A stretch of 64,000 bases of DNA from Climacium dendroides (Eukaryota; Streptophyta; Bryopsida; Hypnales; Climaciaceae), in assembly GCA_950106755.1 (NCBI GenBank), contig CATNNA010000005.1:868001-932000 (forward strand), written 5' to 3'. Shown here piece after piece: positions 1 through 12,030 of this stretch. The stretch's first letter is position 1, and each line of letters begins with the position of its first letter. A model generated the notes under the pieces. That model ran no database searches. It was not told the origin of the DNA and saw nothing but the letters and a program-made list of their open reading frames with translations. The position numbers were made by a program, and so were the translations under genes.

Positions 1-1071
1 ATGCTTGCACGTCAAACCGATATAATTTATTGGTTTGGTTTGTATTAAATACAACACGATTTCTAGAGTATTTGTTTTGAAATCCATATCAAATGAAGAA
101 GACAGTGTAGGAAAGCAATAGGCTGGTTTCTCTTAAAGTTAAGTTTTTCCATGACTCCTAGTATAATTTTGAACAATTGCAACTTGTGTGTTACGTTTTT
201 GGATATGCTTGCACGTCAAACCGATATAATTTATTGGTTTGGTTTGTATTAAATACACCACGATTTCTAGAGTATTTGTTTTGAAATCCATATCAAATGA
301 AGAAGACACTGTAGGAAAGCAATAGACTGGGTTGTCTTAAATATAAGTTTTTCCATGAATCCTAATTATTTTGAACAATTGAAATTTGTATATTACGTTT
401 TTGGACATGCTTGCACGTCAAACCGATATAATTTATTGGTTTGGTTTGTATTAAATACAACACGATTTCTAGAGTATTTGTTTTGAAATCCATATCAAAT
501 GAAGAAGACACTGTAGGAAAGCAATAGACTGGTTTGTCTTAAAATTAAGTTTTTCCATGAATCCTAATTATTTTGAACAATTGCAACTTCTGTGTTACGT
601 TTTTGGACATGCTTGCACGTCAAACCGATATAATTTATTGGTTTGGTTTGTATTAATTACAGCACGATTTCTAGAGTATTTGTTTTGAAATCCATATCAA
701 ATGAAGAAGACAGTGTAGGAAAGCAATAGGCTGGTTTCTCTTAAAGTTAAGTTTTTCCATGACTCCTAGTATAATTTTGAACAATTGCAACTTGTGTGTT
801 ACGTTTTTGGATATGCTTGCACGTCAAACCGATATAATTTATTGGTTTGGTTTGTATTAAATACACCACGATTTCTAGAGTATTTGTTTTGAAATCCATA
901 TCAAATGAAGAAGACACTGTAGGAAAGCAATAGACTGGGTTGTCTTAAAATTAAGTTTTTCCATGAATCCTAAATATTTTGAACAATTGCAACTTGTGTG
1001 TTACGTTTTTGGACATGCTTGCACGTCAAACTGATATAATTTATTGGTTTGGGTTTTATTAAATACAGCAT
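1..1071. repeat. Irregular left zone with a partial 608-bp trimer period
   Basis: Monomers starting at 1 and 609 share the same variants: 'gacagtg', 'ggctggtttctct', and the 204-bp length form with 'gactcctagtataat'. The monomers that follow them (205 and 813) share 'accacg', 'gacactg' and 'gactgggttg'. This points to a 608-bp (204+202+202) trimer period over about the first 950 bp, but the second round already differs, for example 'ttaaatataag' near 340 against 'ttaaaattaag' near 946. No gene-like content is present. Confidence 0.7.
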
Positions 1072-2691
1072 GATTTCTAGAGTATTTGTTTTGAAATCCA
1101 TATCAAATGAAGAAGACACTGTAGGAAAGCATTAGACTGGGTTGTCTTAAAATTAAGTTTTTCCATGAATCCTAAATATTTTGAACAATTGCAACTTCTG
1201 TGTTACGTTTTTGGACATGCTTGCACGTCAAACCGATATAATTTATTTGTTCGGTTTGTATTAAATACAGCATGATTTCTAGAGTATTTGTTTTGAAATC
1301 CATTTCAAATGAAGAAGACAGTGTAGGAAAGCAATAGGCTGGTTTCTCTTAAAGTTAAGTTTTTCCATGAATCCTAAATATTTTGAACAATTGCAACTTG
1401 TGTGTTACGTTTTTGGACATGCTTGCACGTCAAACCGATATAATTTATTGGTTTGGTTTGTATTAAATACACCACGATTTCTAGAGTATTTGTTTTGAAA
1501 TCCATTTCAAATGAAGAAGACAGTGTAGGAAAGCAATAGACTGGGTTGTCTTAAAATTAAGTTTTTCCATGAATCCTAAATATTTTGATCAATTGCAACT
1601 TGTGTGTTACGTTTTTGGACATGCTTTCACGTCAAACCGATATAATTTATTGGTTTGGGTTTTATTAAATACAGCATGATTTCTAGAGTATTTGTTTTGA
1701 AATCCATTTCAAATGAAGAAGACAGTGTAGGAAAGCAATAGGCTGGTTTGTCTTAAAATTAAGTTTTTCCATGAATCCTCATTATTTTGAACAATTGCAA
1801 CTTGTGTGTTCTGTTTTTGGACATGCTTGCACGTCAAACCGATATAATTTATTGGTTTGGGTTTTATTAAATACAGCATGATTTCTAGAGTATTTGTTTT
1901 GAAATCCATTTCAAATGAAGAAGACAGTGTAGGAAAGCAATAGGCTGGTTTGTCTTAAAATTAAGTTTTTCCATGAATCCTAATTATTTTGAACAATTGC
2001 AATTTGTGTATTACGTTTTTGGACATGCTTGCACGTCAAACCGATATAATTTATTGGTTTGGATTTTATTAAATACAGCATGATTTCTAGAGTATTTGTT
2101 TTGAAATCCATTTCAAATGAAGAAGACAGTGTAGGAAAGCAATAGGCTGGTTTCTCTTAAAGTTAAGTTTTTCCATGACTCCTAGTATAATTTTGAACAA
2201 TTGCAACTTGTGTGTTACGTTTTTGGATATGCTTGCACGTCAAACCGATATAATTTATTGGTTTGGTTTGTATTAAATACACCACGATTTCTAGAGTATT
2301 TGTTTTGAAATCCATATCAAATGAAGAAGACACTGTAGGAAAGCAATAGACTGGGTTGTCTTAAATATAAGTTTTTCCATGAATCCTAATTATTTTGAAC
2401 AATTGAAATTTTTATATTACGTTTTTGGACATGCTTGCACGTCAAACCGATATAATTTATTGGTTTGGTTTGTATTAAATACAGCACGATTTCTAGAGTA
2501 TTTGTTTTGAAATCCATATCAAATGAAGAAGACACTGTACAAATGCAATAGGCTGGATTCTCTTGAAGTTAAGTTTTTCCATGACTCCTAGTAAAATTTT
2601 GAACAATTGCAACTTGTGTGTTACGTTTTTGGACATGCTTGCACGTCAAACCGATATAATTTATTGGTTTGGTTTGTATTAAATACACCAC
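1072..2691. repeat. 8-mer HOR, copy 1 (1,620 bp)
   Basis: This segment of eight monomers (six of 202 bp and two of 204 bp) is followed directly by a second copy at 2692. Reading the two line by line at an offset of 1,620 I find no difference from 1072/2692 onward. Rare private variants are shared, including 'atgctttcac' (1621 and 3241), 'gaaatttttatatta' (near 2405 and 4025) and 'ttgttcggttt' (near 1249 and 2869). The left limit is set by the t/c mismatch at 1071/2691. Confidence 0.93.
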
Positions 2692-4491
2692 GATTTCTAG
2701 AGTATTTGTTTTGAAATCCATATCAAATGAAGAAGACACTGTAGGAAAGCATTAGACTGGGTTGTCTTAAAATTAAGTTTTTCCATGAATCCTAAATATT
2801 TTGAACAATTGCAACTTCTGTGTTACGTTTTTGGACATGCTTGCACGTCAAACCGATATAATTTATTTGTTCGGTTTGTATTAAATACAGCATGATTTCT
2901 AGAGTATTTGTTTTGAAATCCATTTCAAATGAAGAAGACAGTGTAGGAAAGCAATAGGCTGGTTTCTCTTAAAGTTAAGTTTTTCCATGAATCCTAAATA
3001 TTTTGAACAATTGCAACTTGTGTGTTACGTTTTTGGACATGCTTGCACGTCAAACCGATATAATTTATTGGTTTGGTTTGTATTAAATACACCACGATTT
3101 CTAGAGTATTTGTTTTGAAATCCATTTCAAATGAAGAAGACAGTGTAGGAAAGCAATAGACTGGGTTGTCTTAAAATTAAGTTTTTCCATGAATCCTAAA
3201 TATTTTGATCAATTGCAACTTGTGTGTTACGTTTTTGGACATGCTTTCACGTCAAACCGATATAATTTATTGGTTTGGGTTTTATTAAATACAGCATGAT
3301 TTCTAGAGTATTTGTTTTGAAATCCATTTCAAATGAAGAAGACAGTGTAGGAAAGCAATAGGCTGGTTTGTCTTAAAATTAAGTTTTTCCATGAATCCTC
3401 ATTATTTTGAACAATTGCAACTTGTGTGTTCTGTTTTTGGACATGCTTGCACGTCAAACCGATATAATTTATTGGTTTGGGTTTTATTAAATACAGCATG
3501 ATTTCTAGAGTATTTGTTTTGAAATCCATTTCAAATGAAGAAGACAGTGTAGGAAAGCAATAGGCTGGTTTGTCTTAAAATTAAGTTTTTCCATGAATCC
3601 TAATTATTTTGAACAATTGCAATTTGTGTATTACGTTTTTGGACATGCTTGCACGTCAAACCGATATAATTTATTGGTTTGGATTTTATTAAATACAGCA
3701 TGATTTCTAGAGTATTTGTTTTGAAATCCATTTCAAATGAAGAAGACAGTGTAGGAAAGCAATAGGCTGGTTTCTCTTAAAGTTAAGTTTTTCCATGACT
3801 CCTAGTATAATTTTGAACAATTGCAACTTGTGTGTTACGTTTTTGGATATGCTTGCACGTCAAACCGATATAATTTATTGGTTTGGTTTGTATTAAATAC
3901 ACCACGATTTCTAGAGTATTTGTTTTGAAATCCATATCAAATGAAGAAGACACTGTAGGAAAGCAATAGACTGGGTTGTCTTAAATATAAGTTTTTCCAT
4001 GAATCCTAATTATTTTGAACAATTGAAATTTTTATATTACGTTTTTGGACATGCTTGCACGTCAAACCGATATAATTTATTGGTTTGGTTTGTATTAAAT
4101 ACAGCACGATTTCTAGAGTATTTGTTTTGAAATCCATATCAAATGAAGAAGACACTGTACAAATGCAATAGGCTGGATTCTCTTGAAGTTAAGTTTTTCC
4201 ATGACTCCTAGTAAAATTTTGAACAATTGCAACTTGTGTGTTACGTTTTTGGACATGCTTGCACGTCAAACCGATATAATTTATTGGTTTGGTTTGTATT
4301 AAATACACCACGATTTCTAGAGTATTTGTTTTGAAATCCATATCAAATGAAGAAGACACTGTAGGAAAGCATTAGACTGGGTTGTCTTAAAATTAAGTTT
4401 TTCCATGAATCCTAAATATTTTGAACAATTGCAACTTCTGTGTTACGTTTTTGGACATGCTTGCACGTCAAACCGATATAATTTATTTGTT
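2692..4491. repeat. 8-mer HOR, copy 2 (1,620 bp) plus 180 bp of a third
   Basis: This is the second tandem copy of the 1,620-bp unit and runs to 4311. Identity to the first copy shifted by 1,620 then continues for 180 bp more, to 4491, where 'ttgttcgg' (2869) becomes 'ttgtttgg' (4489). The identical tract is thus about 1.8 kb. Such identity means a very recent duplication or, less likely, an assembly duplication. Confidence 0.92.
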
Positions 4492-7400
4492 TGGTTTGTA
4501 TTAAATACAGCATGATTTCTAGAGTATTTGTTTTGAAATCCATTTCAAATGAAGAAGACAGTGTAGGAAAGCAATAGGCTGGTTTGTCTTAAAGTTAAGT
4601 TCTTCCATGAATCCTCATTATTTTGAACAATTGCAACATGTGTGTTACGTTTTTGGACATGCTTGCACGTCAAACCGATATAATTTATTGGTTTGGTTTG
4701 TATTAAATACACCACGATTTCTAGAGTATTTGTTTTGAAATCCATATCAAATGAAGAAGACAGTGTAGGAAAGCAATAGACTGGGTTGTCTTAAAATTAA
4801 GTTTTTCCATGAATCCTAAATATTTTGAACAATTGCAACTTGTGTGTTACGTTTTTGGACATGCTTGCACGTCAAACCGATATAATTTATTGGTTTGGGT
4901 TTTATTAAATACAGCATGATTTCTAGAGTATTTGTTTTGAAATCCATATCAAATGAAGAAGACACTGTAGGAAAGCAATAGACTGGGTTGTCTTAAAATT
5001 AAGTTTTTCCATGAATCCTAATTATTTTGAACAATTGCAACTTCTGTGTTACGTTTTTGGACATGCTTGCACGTCAAACTGATATAATTTATTGGTTTGG
5101 GTTTTATTAAATACAGCATGATTTCTAGAGTATTTGTTTTGAAATCCATATCAAATGAAGAAGACACTGTAGGAAAGCAATAGACTGGGTTGTCTTAAAA
5201 TTAAGTTTTTCCATGAATCCTAAATATTTTGAACAATTGCAACTTGTGTGTTACGTTTTTGGACATGCTTGCACGTCAAACCGATATAATTTATTGGTTT
5301 GGTTTGTATTAAATACACCACGATTTCTAGAGTATTTGTTTTGAAATCCATATCAAATGAAGAAGACACTGTAGAAATGCAATCGGCTGGTTTGTCCTAA
5401 AGTTAAGTTTTTCCATGAATCCTAATTATTTTGAACAATTGCAATTTGTGTATTACGTTTTTGGACATGCTTGCACGTCAAACCGATATAATTTATTGGT
5501 TTGGTTTGTATTAAATACACCACGATTTCTAGAGTATTTGTTTTGAAATCCATATCAAATGAAGAAGTCAGTGTAGGAAAGCAATAGGCTGGGTTGTCTT
5601 AAAATTAAGTTTTTCCATGAATCCTAAATATTTTGAACAATTGCAACTTGTGTGTTACGTTTTTGGACATGCTTGCACGTCAAACCGATATAATTTATTG
5701 GTTTGGTTTGTATTAAATACACCACGATTTCTAGAGTATTTGTTTTGAAATCCATATCAGATGAAGAAGACAGTGTAGAAATGCAATAGGCTCGTTTGTC
5801 CTAAAATTAAGTTTTTCCATGAATCCTAATTATTTTGAACAATTGCAATTTGTGTATTACGTTTTTGGACATGCTTGCACGTCAAACCGATATAATTTAT
5901 TGGTTTGGTTTGTATTAAATACAACACGATTTCTAGAGTATTTGTTTTGAAATCCATATCAAATGAAGAAGACACTGTAGGAAAGCAATAGACTGGTTTG
6001 TCTTAAAATTAAGTTTTTCCATGAATCCTAATTATTTTGAACAATTGCAACTTGTGTGTTACGTTTTTGGACATGCTTGCACGTCAAACCGATATAATTT
6101 ATTGGTTTGGTTTGTATTAAATACAGCACGATTTCTAGAGTATTTGTTTTGAAATCCATATCAAATGAAGAAGACACTGTACAAATGCAATAGGCTGGAT
6201 TCTCTTGAAGTTAAGTTTTTCCATGACTCCTAGTAAAATTTTGAACAATTGCAACTTGTGTGTTACGTTTTTGGACATGCTTGCACGTCAAACCGATATA
6301 ATTTATTGGTTTGGTTTGTATTAAATACACCACGATTTCTAGAGTATTTGTTTTGAAATCCATATCAAATGAAGAAGACACTGTAGGAAAGCATTAGACT
6401 GGGTTGTCTTAAAATTAAGTTTTTCCATGAATCCTAAATATTTTGAACAATTGCAACTTCTGTGTTACGTTTTTGGACATGCTTGCACGTCAAACCGATA
6501 TAATTTATTTGTTTGGTTTGTATTAAATACAGCATGATTTCTAGAGTATTTGTTTTGAAATCCATTTCAAATGAAGAAGACAGTGTAGGAAAGCAATAGA
6601 CTGGGTTGTCTTAAAGTTAAGTTCTTCCATGAATCCTCATTATTTTGAACAATTGCAACATGTGTGTTACGTTTTTGGACATGCTTGCACGTCAAACCGA
6701 TATAATTTATTGGTTTGGTTTGTATTAAATACAGCACGATTTCTAGAGTATTTGTTTTGAAATCCATATCAAATGAAGAAGACAGTGTAGGAAAGCAATA
6801 CAGTGGGTTGTCTTAAAATTAAGTTTTTCCATGAATCCTAAATATTTTGAACAATTGCAACTTGTGTGTTACGTTTTTGGACATGCTTGCACGTCAAACC
6901 GATATAATTTATTGGTTTGGGTTTTATTAAATACAGCATGATTTCTAGAGTATTTGTTTTGAAATCCATATCAAATGAAGAAGACACTATAGGAAAGCAA
7001 TAGACTGGGTTGTCTTAAAATTAAGTTTTTCCATGAATCCTAATTATTTTGAACAATTGCAACTTCTGTGTTACGTTTTTGGACATGCTTGCACGTCAAA
7101 CTGATATAATTTATTGGTTTGGGTTTTATTAAATACAGCATGATTTCTAGAGTATTTGGTTTGAAATCCATTTCAAATGTCAAAGACAGTGTAGGAAACC
7201 AATAGGCTGGGTTGTGTTAAAATTAAGTTTTTCCATGAATCCTAATTATTTTGAACAATTGCAACTTGTGTGTTACGTTTTTGGACATGCTTGCACGTCA
7301 AACCGATATAATTTATTGGTTTGGTTTGTATTAAATACACCACGATTTCTAGAGTATTTGTTTTGAAATCCATATCAAATGAAGAAGACACTGTACAAAT

Positions 7401-7988
7401 GCAATAGGCTGGTTTGTCTTAAAATTAAGTTTTTCCATGAATCCTAATTATTTTGAACAATTGCAACTTATGTGTTACGTTTTTGGACATGCTTGCACGT
7501 CAAACCGATATAATTTATTGGTTTGGTTTGTATTAAATACACCACGATTTCTAGAGTATTAGTTTTGAAATCCATATCAAATGAAGAAGACACTGTAGGA
7601 AAGCAATAGACTGGTTTGTCTTAGAGTTAAGTTTTTCCATGAATCCTAATTATTTTGAACAATTGCAACTTCTGTGTTACGTTTTTGGACATGCTTGCAC
7701 GTCAAACTGATATAATTTATTGGTTTGGGTTTTATTAAATACAGCATGATTTCTAGAGTATTTGGTTTGAAATCCATTTCAAATGTCAAAGACAGTGTAG
7801 GAAAGCAATAGGCTGGGTTGTCTTAAAATTAAGTTTTTCCATGAATCCTAATTATTTTGAACAATTGCAACTTGTGTGTTACGTTTTTGGACATGCTTGC
7901 ACGTCAAACCGATATAATTTATTGGTTTGGGTTTTATTAAATACAGCATGATTTCTAAAGTATTTGGTTTGAAATCCATTTCAAATGT
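4492..7988. repeat. Mixed left-class monomers with a 2,022-bp duplication and hexamer cassette copy 1
   Basis: Most monomers here carry 'ggtttgtatt' with 'accacg' or 'aacacg' and 'catatcaaatg'. A segment of about 1.1 kb around 4045-5135 recurs at about 6067-7157 (offset 2,022, ten monomers including one of 204 bp). Shared rare variants include 'gttcttcc' and 'gcaacatgtg'. The repeat has point differences, for example 'gcaatagactggg' near 4775 against 'gcaatacagtggg' near 6797. From about 6870 the zone contains the first copy of the 1.2-kb hexamer cassette that recurs further right. Confidence 0.8.
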
Positions 7989-8052
7989 CAAAGACAGTGT
8001 AGGAAAGCAATAGGCTGGGTTGTCTTAAAATTAAGTTTTTCCATGAATCCTA
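6870..8052. repeat. Hexamer cassette, copy 1 (~1.2 kb)
   Basis: Six monomers appear in a fixed order: 'gacactatagg', then 'gtcaaag' with 'gttgtgtt', 'ctgtacaaatgc', 'gagtattagttttg' with 'gtcttagagtt', 'gtcaaag', and finally 'tctaaagtatttgg'. The same order recurs at about 10319, 18201, 22441 and 23653. Copy 1 shows 'aaatacagcatg' at its left end where the later copies show 'aaatccagcatg'. Confidence 0.8.
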
Positions 8053-11000
8053 AATATTTTGAACAATTGCAACTTGTGTGTTACGTTTTTGGACATGCTT
8101 GCACGTCAAACCGATATAATTTATTGGTTTGGTTTGTATTAAATACACCACGATTTCTAGAGTATTTGTTTTGAAATCCATATCAAATGAAGAAGACAGT
8201 GTAGAAATGCAATAGGCTCGTTTGTCCTAAAATTAAGTTTTTCCATGAATCCTAATTATTTTGAACAATTGCAATTTGTGTATTACGTTTTTGGACATGC
8301 TTGCACGTCAAACCGATATAATTTATTGGTTTGGTTTGTATTAAATACAACACGATTTCTAGAGTATTTGTTTTGAAATCCATATCAAATGAAGAAGACA
8401 CTGTAGGAAAGCAATAGACTGGTTTGTCTTAAAATTAAGTTTTTCCATGAATCCTAATTATTTTGAACAATTGCAACTTGTGTGTTACGTTTTTGGACAT
8501 GCTTGCACGTCAAACCGATATAATTTATTGGTTTGGTTTGTATTAAATACAGCACGATTTCTAGAGTATTTGTTTTGAAATCCATATCAAATGAAGAAGA
8601 CACTGTACAAATGCAATAGGCTGGATTCTCTTGAAGTTAAGTTTTTCCATGACTCCTAGTAAAATTTTGAACAATTGCAACTTGTGTGTTACGTTTCTGG
8701 ACATGCTTGCACGTTAACCCAATATAATTTATTGGTTTGGGTTTTATTAAATACAGCATGATTTCTAGAGTATTTGGTTTGAAATCCATTTCAAATGACG
8801 AAGACAGTGGAGGAAAGCAATAGGCTGGTTTGTCTTAAAATTAAGTTTTTCAATTAATTCTAATTATTTTGAACAATTGCAACTTGTGTGTTACGTTTCT
8901 GGACATGCTTGCACGTCAAACCGATATAATTTATTGGTTTGGGTTTTATTAAATACAGCATGATTTCTAAAGTATTTGGTTTGAAATCCATTTCAAATGT
9001 CAAAGACAGTGTAGGAAAGCAATAGGCTGGGTTGTCTTAAAATTAAGTTTTTCCATGAATCCTAATTATTTTGAACAATTGCAACTTGTGTGTTACGTTT
9101 CTGGACATGCTTGCACGTTAACCCAATATAATTTATTGGTTTGGGTTTTATTAAATACAGCATGATTTCTAGAGTATTTGGTTTGAAATCCATTTCAAAT
9201 GACGAAGACAGTGGAGGAAAGCAATAGGCTGGTTTGTCTTAAAATTAAGTTTTTCAATTAATTCTAATTATTTTGAACAATTGCAACTTGTGTGTTACGT
9301 TTCTGGACATGCTTGCACGTCAAACCGATATAGTTTATTGCTTTGGGTTTTATTAAATACAACATGATTTCTAGAGTATTTGTTTTGAAATCCATTTCAA
9401 GTGAAGAAGACAATGTACGAAAGCAATAGGCTGCGTTGTCTTAAACTTAAGTTTTTCCATGAATCCTAATTATTTTGAACAATTGCAACTTGTGTGTTAT
9501 GTTTTTGGACATGCTTGCACGTCAAACCGATATAGTTTATTGGTTTGGGTTTTATTAAATACAGCATGATTTCTAGAGTATTTGTTTTGAAATCCATATC
9601 AAATGAAGAAGACACTGTAGGAAAGCATTAGACTGGGTTGTCTTAAAATTAAGTTTTTCCATGAATCCTAAATATTTTGAACAATTGCAACTTCTGTGTT
9701 ACGTTTTTGGATATGCTTGCACGTCAAACCGATATAATTTATTTGTTTGGTTTGTATTAAATACAGCATGATTTCTAGAGTATTTGTTTTGAAATCCATT
9801 TCAAATGAAGAAGACAGTGTAGGAAAGCAATAGGCTGGTTTCTCTTAAAGTTAAGTTTTTCCATGAATCCTAAATATTTTGAACAATTGCAACTTCTGTG
9901 TTACGTTTTTGGACATGCTTGCACGTCAAACCGATATAATTTATTGGTTTGGTTTGTATTAAATACACCACGATTTCTAGAGTATTTTTTTTGAAATCCA
10001 TTTCAAATGAAGAAGACAGTGTAGGAAAGCAATAGACTGGGTTGTCTTAAAATTAAGTTTTTCCATGAATCCTAAATATTTTGATCAATTGCAACTTGTG
10101 TGTTACGTTTTTGGACATGCTTGCACGTCAAACCGATATAATTTATTGGTTTGGGTTTTATTAAATACAGCATGATTTCTAGAGTATTTGTTTTGAAATC
10201 CATTTCAAATGAAGAAGAGAGTGTAGGAAAGCAATAGGCTGGTTTGTCTTAAAATTAAGTTCTTCCATGAATCCTCATTATTTTGAACAATTGCAACTTG
10301 TGTGTTCTGTTTTTGGACATGCTTGCACGTCAAACCGATATAATTTATTGGTTTGGGTTTTATTAAATCCAGCATGATTTCTAGAGTATTTGTTTTGAAA
10401 TCCATATCAAATGAAGAAGACACTGTAGGAAAGCAATAGACTGGGTTGTCTTAAAATTAAGTTTTTCCATGAATCCTAATTATTTTGAACAATTGCAACT
10501 TCTGTGTTACGTTTTTGGACATGCTTGCACGTCAAACTGATATAATTTATTGGTTTGGGTTTTATTAAATACAGCATGATTTCTAGAGTATTTGGTTTGA
10601 AATCCATTTCAAATGTCAAAGACAGTGTAGGAAAGCAATAGGCTGGGTTGTGTTAAAATTAAGTTTTTCCATGAATCCTAATTATTTTGAACAATTGCAA
10701 CTTGTGTGTTACGTTTTTGGACATGCTTGCACGTCAAACCGATATAATTTATTGGTTTGGTTTGTATTAAATACACCACGATTTCTAGAGTATTTGTTTT
10801 GAAATCCATATCAAATGAAGAAGACACTGTACAAATGCAATAGGCTGGTTTGTCTTAAAATTAAGTTTTTCCATGAATCCTAATTATTTTGAACAATTGC
10901 AACTTATGTGTTACGTTTTTGGACATGCTTGCACGTCAAACCGATATAATTTATTGGTTTGGTTTGTATTAAATACACCACGATTTCTAGAGTATTAGTT

Positions 11001-12030
11001 TTGAAATCCATATCAAATGAAGAAGACACTGTAGGAAAGCAATAGACTGGTTTGTCTTAGAGTTAAGTTTTTCCATGAATCCTAATTATTTTGAACAATT
11101 GCAACTTCTGTGTTACGTTTTTGGACATGCTTGCACGTCAAACTGATATAATTTATTGGTTTGGGTTTTATTAAATACAGCATGATTTCTAGAGTATTTG
11201 GTTTGAAATCCATTTCAAATGTCAAAGACAGTGTAGGAAAGCAATAGGCTGGGTTGTCTTAAAATTAAGTTTTTCCATGAATCCTAATTATTTTGAACAA
11301 TTGCAACTTGTGTGTTACGTTTTTGGACATGCTTGCACGTCAAACCGATATAATTTATTGGTTTGGGTTTTATTAAATACAGCATGATTTCTAAAGTATT
11401 TGGTTTGAAATCCATTTCAAATGTCAAAGACAGTGTAGGAAAGCAATAGGCTGGGTTGTCTTAAAATTAAGTTTTTCCATGAATCCTAATTATTTTGAAC
11501 AATTGCAACTTGTGTGTTACGTTTCTGGACATGCTTGCACGTTAACCCAATATAATTTATTGGTTTGGGTTTTATTAAATACAGCATGATTTCTAGAGTA
11601 TTTGTTTTGAAATCCATTTCAAATGACGAAGACAGTGGAGGAAAGCAATAGGCTGGTTTGTCTTAAAATTAAGTTTTTCAATTAATTCTAATTATTTTGA
11701 ACAATTGCAACTTGTGTGTTACGTTTCTGGACATGCTTGCACGTCAAACCGATATAGTTTATTGGTTTGGGTTTTATTAAATACAACATGATTTCTAGAG
11801 TATTTGTTTTGAAATCCATTTCAAGTGAAGAAGACAATGTACGAAAGCAATAGGCTGCGTTGTCTTAAACTTAAGTTTTTCCATGAATCCTAATTATTTT
11901 GAACAATTGCAACTTGTGTGTTATGTTTTTGGACATGCTTGCACGTCAAACCGATATAATTTATTGGTTTGGGTTTTATTAAATACAGCATGATTTCTAG
12001 AGTATTTGTTTTGAAATCCATTTCAAATGT
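7989..12030. repeat. 21-mer HOR family, copy P (20 monomers, 4,042 bp)
   Basis: This is the leftmost recognisable copy of the long HOR. Markers in order are 'tctaaag' followed by 'gtcaaag' (7989), 'gaaatgcaataggctcg' (near 8200), 'acaaatgc' with the 204-bp form (8651), 'cacgttaacccaat' with 'gtggagg' twice (near 8713 and 9117), 'caatgtacg' (near 9411), 'gcattagactggg' (near 9625), a T8 run (near 9985), 'gaagaagagagtg' (near 10210), the hexamer cassette, 'gtggagg' (near 11633) and 'caatgtacg' (near 11835). It lacks the 'accccgattt' monomer present in the later copies. Confidence 0.8.
10319..11490. repeat. Hexamer cassette, copy 2 (inside HOR copy P)
   Basis: The six-monomer order matches copy 1 at an offset of 3,436 bp, from 'aaatccagcatg' near 10367 to the 'tctaaagtatttgg' monomer near 11391. 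After that it continues into 'tttctggacatg' and 'gttaacccaat', whereas copy 1 continues into the 'ggctcg' monomer. The cassette can therefore sit in front of different right-hand neighbours. Confidence 0.8.

Noticed and set aside
1709..1909. Minus-strand open frames of 65-72 codons (1709-1909, 3329-3529, 4545-4745, 6567-6767, 10205-10423, 14853-15071, 15257-15475, 18087-18305, 22331-22549, 44822-45019)
   Set aside because: All are translations of the same part of the satellite monomer. They appear only where point variants happen to remove a stop, they cover little more than one monomer, and 202 is not a multiple of three, so the frame is lost in the next unit. There is no coding signal beyond the repeat.
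9985..9995. T8 runs near 9985, 14631 and 17867 as possible terminators
   Set aside because: They are one shared point variant ('agtattttttttgaaat') of the usual 'agtatttgttttgaaat' and mark one monomer type of the 21-mer HOR. There is no hairpin or gene upstream.
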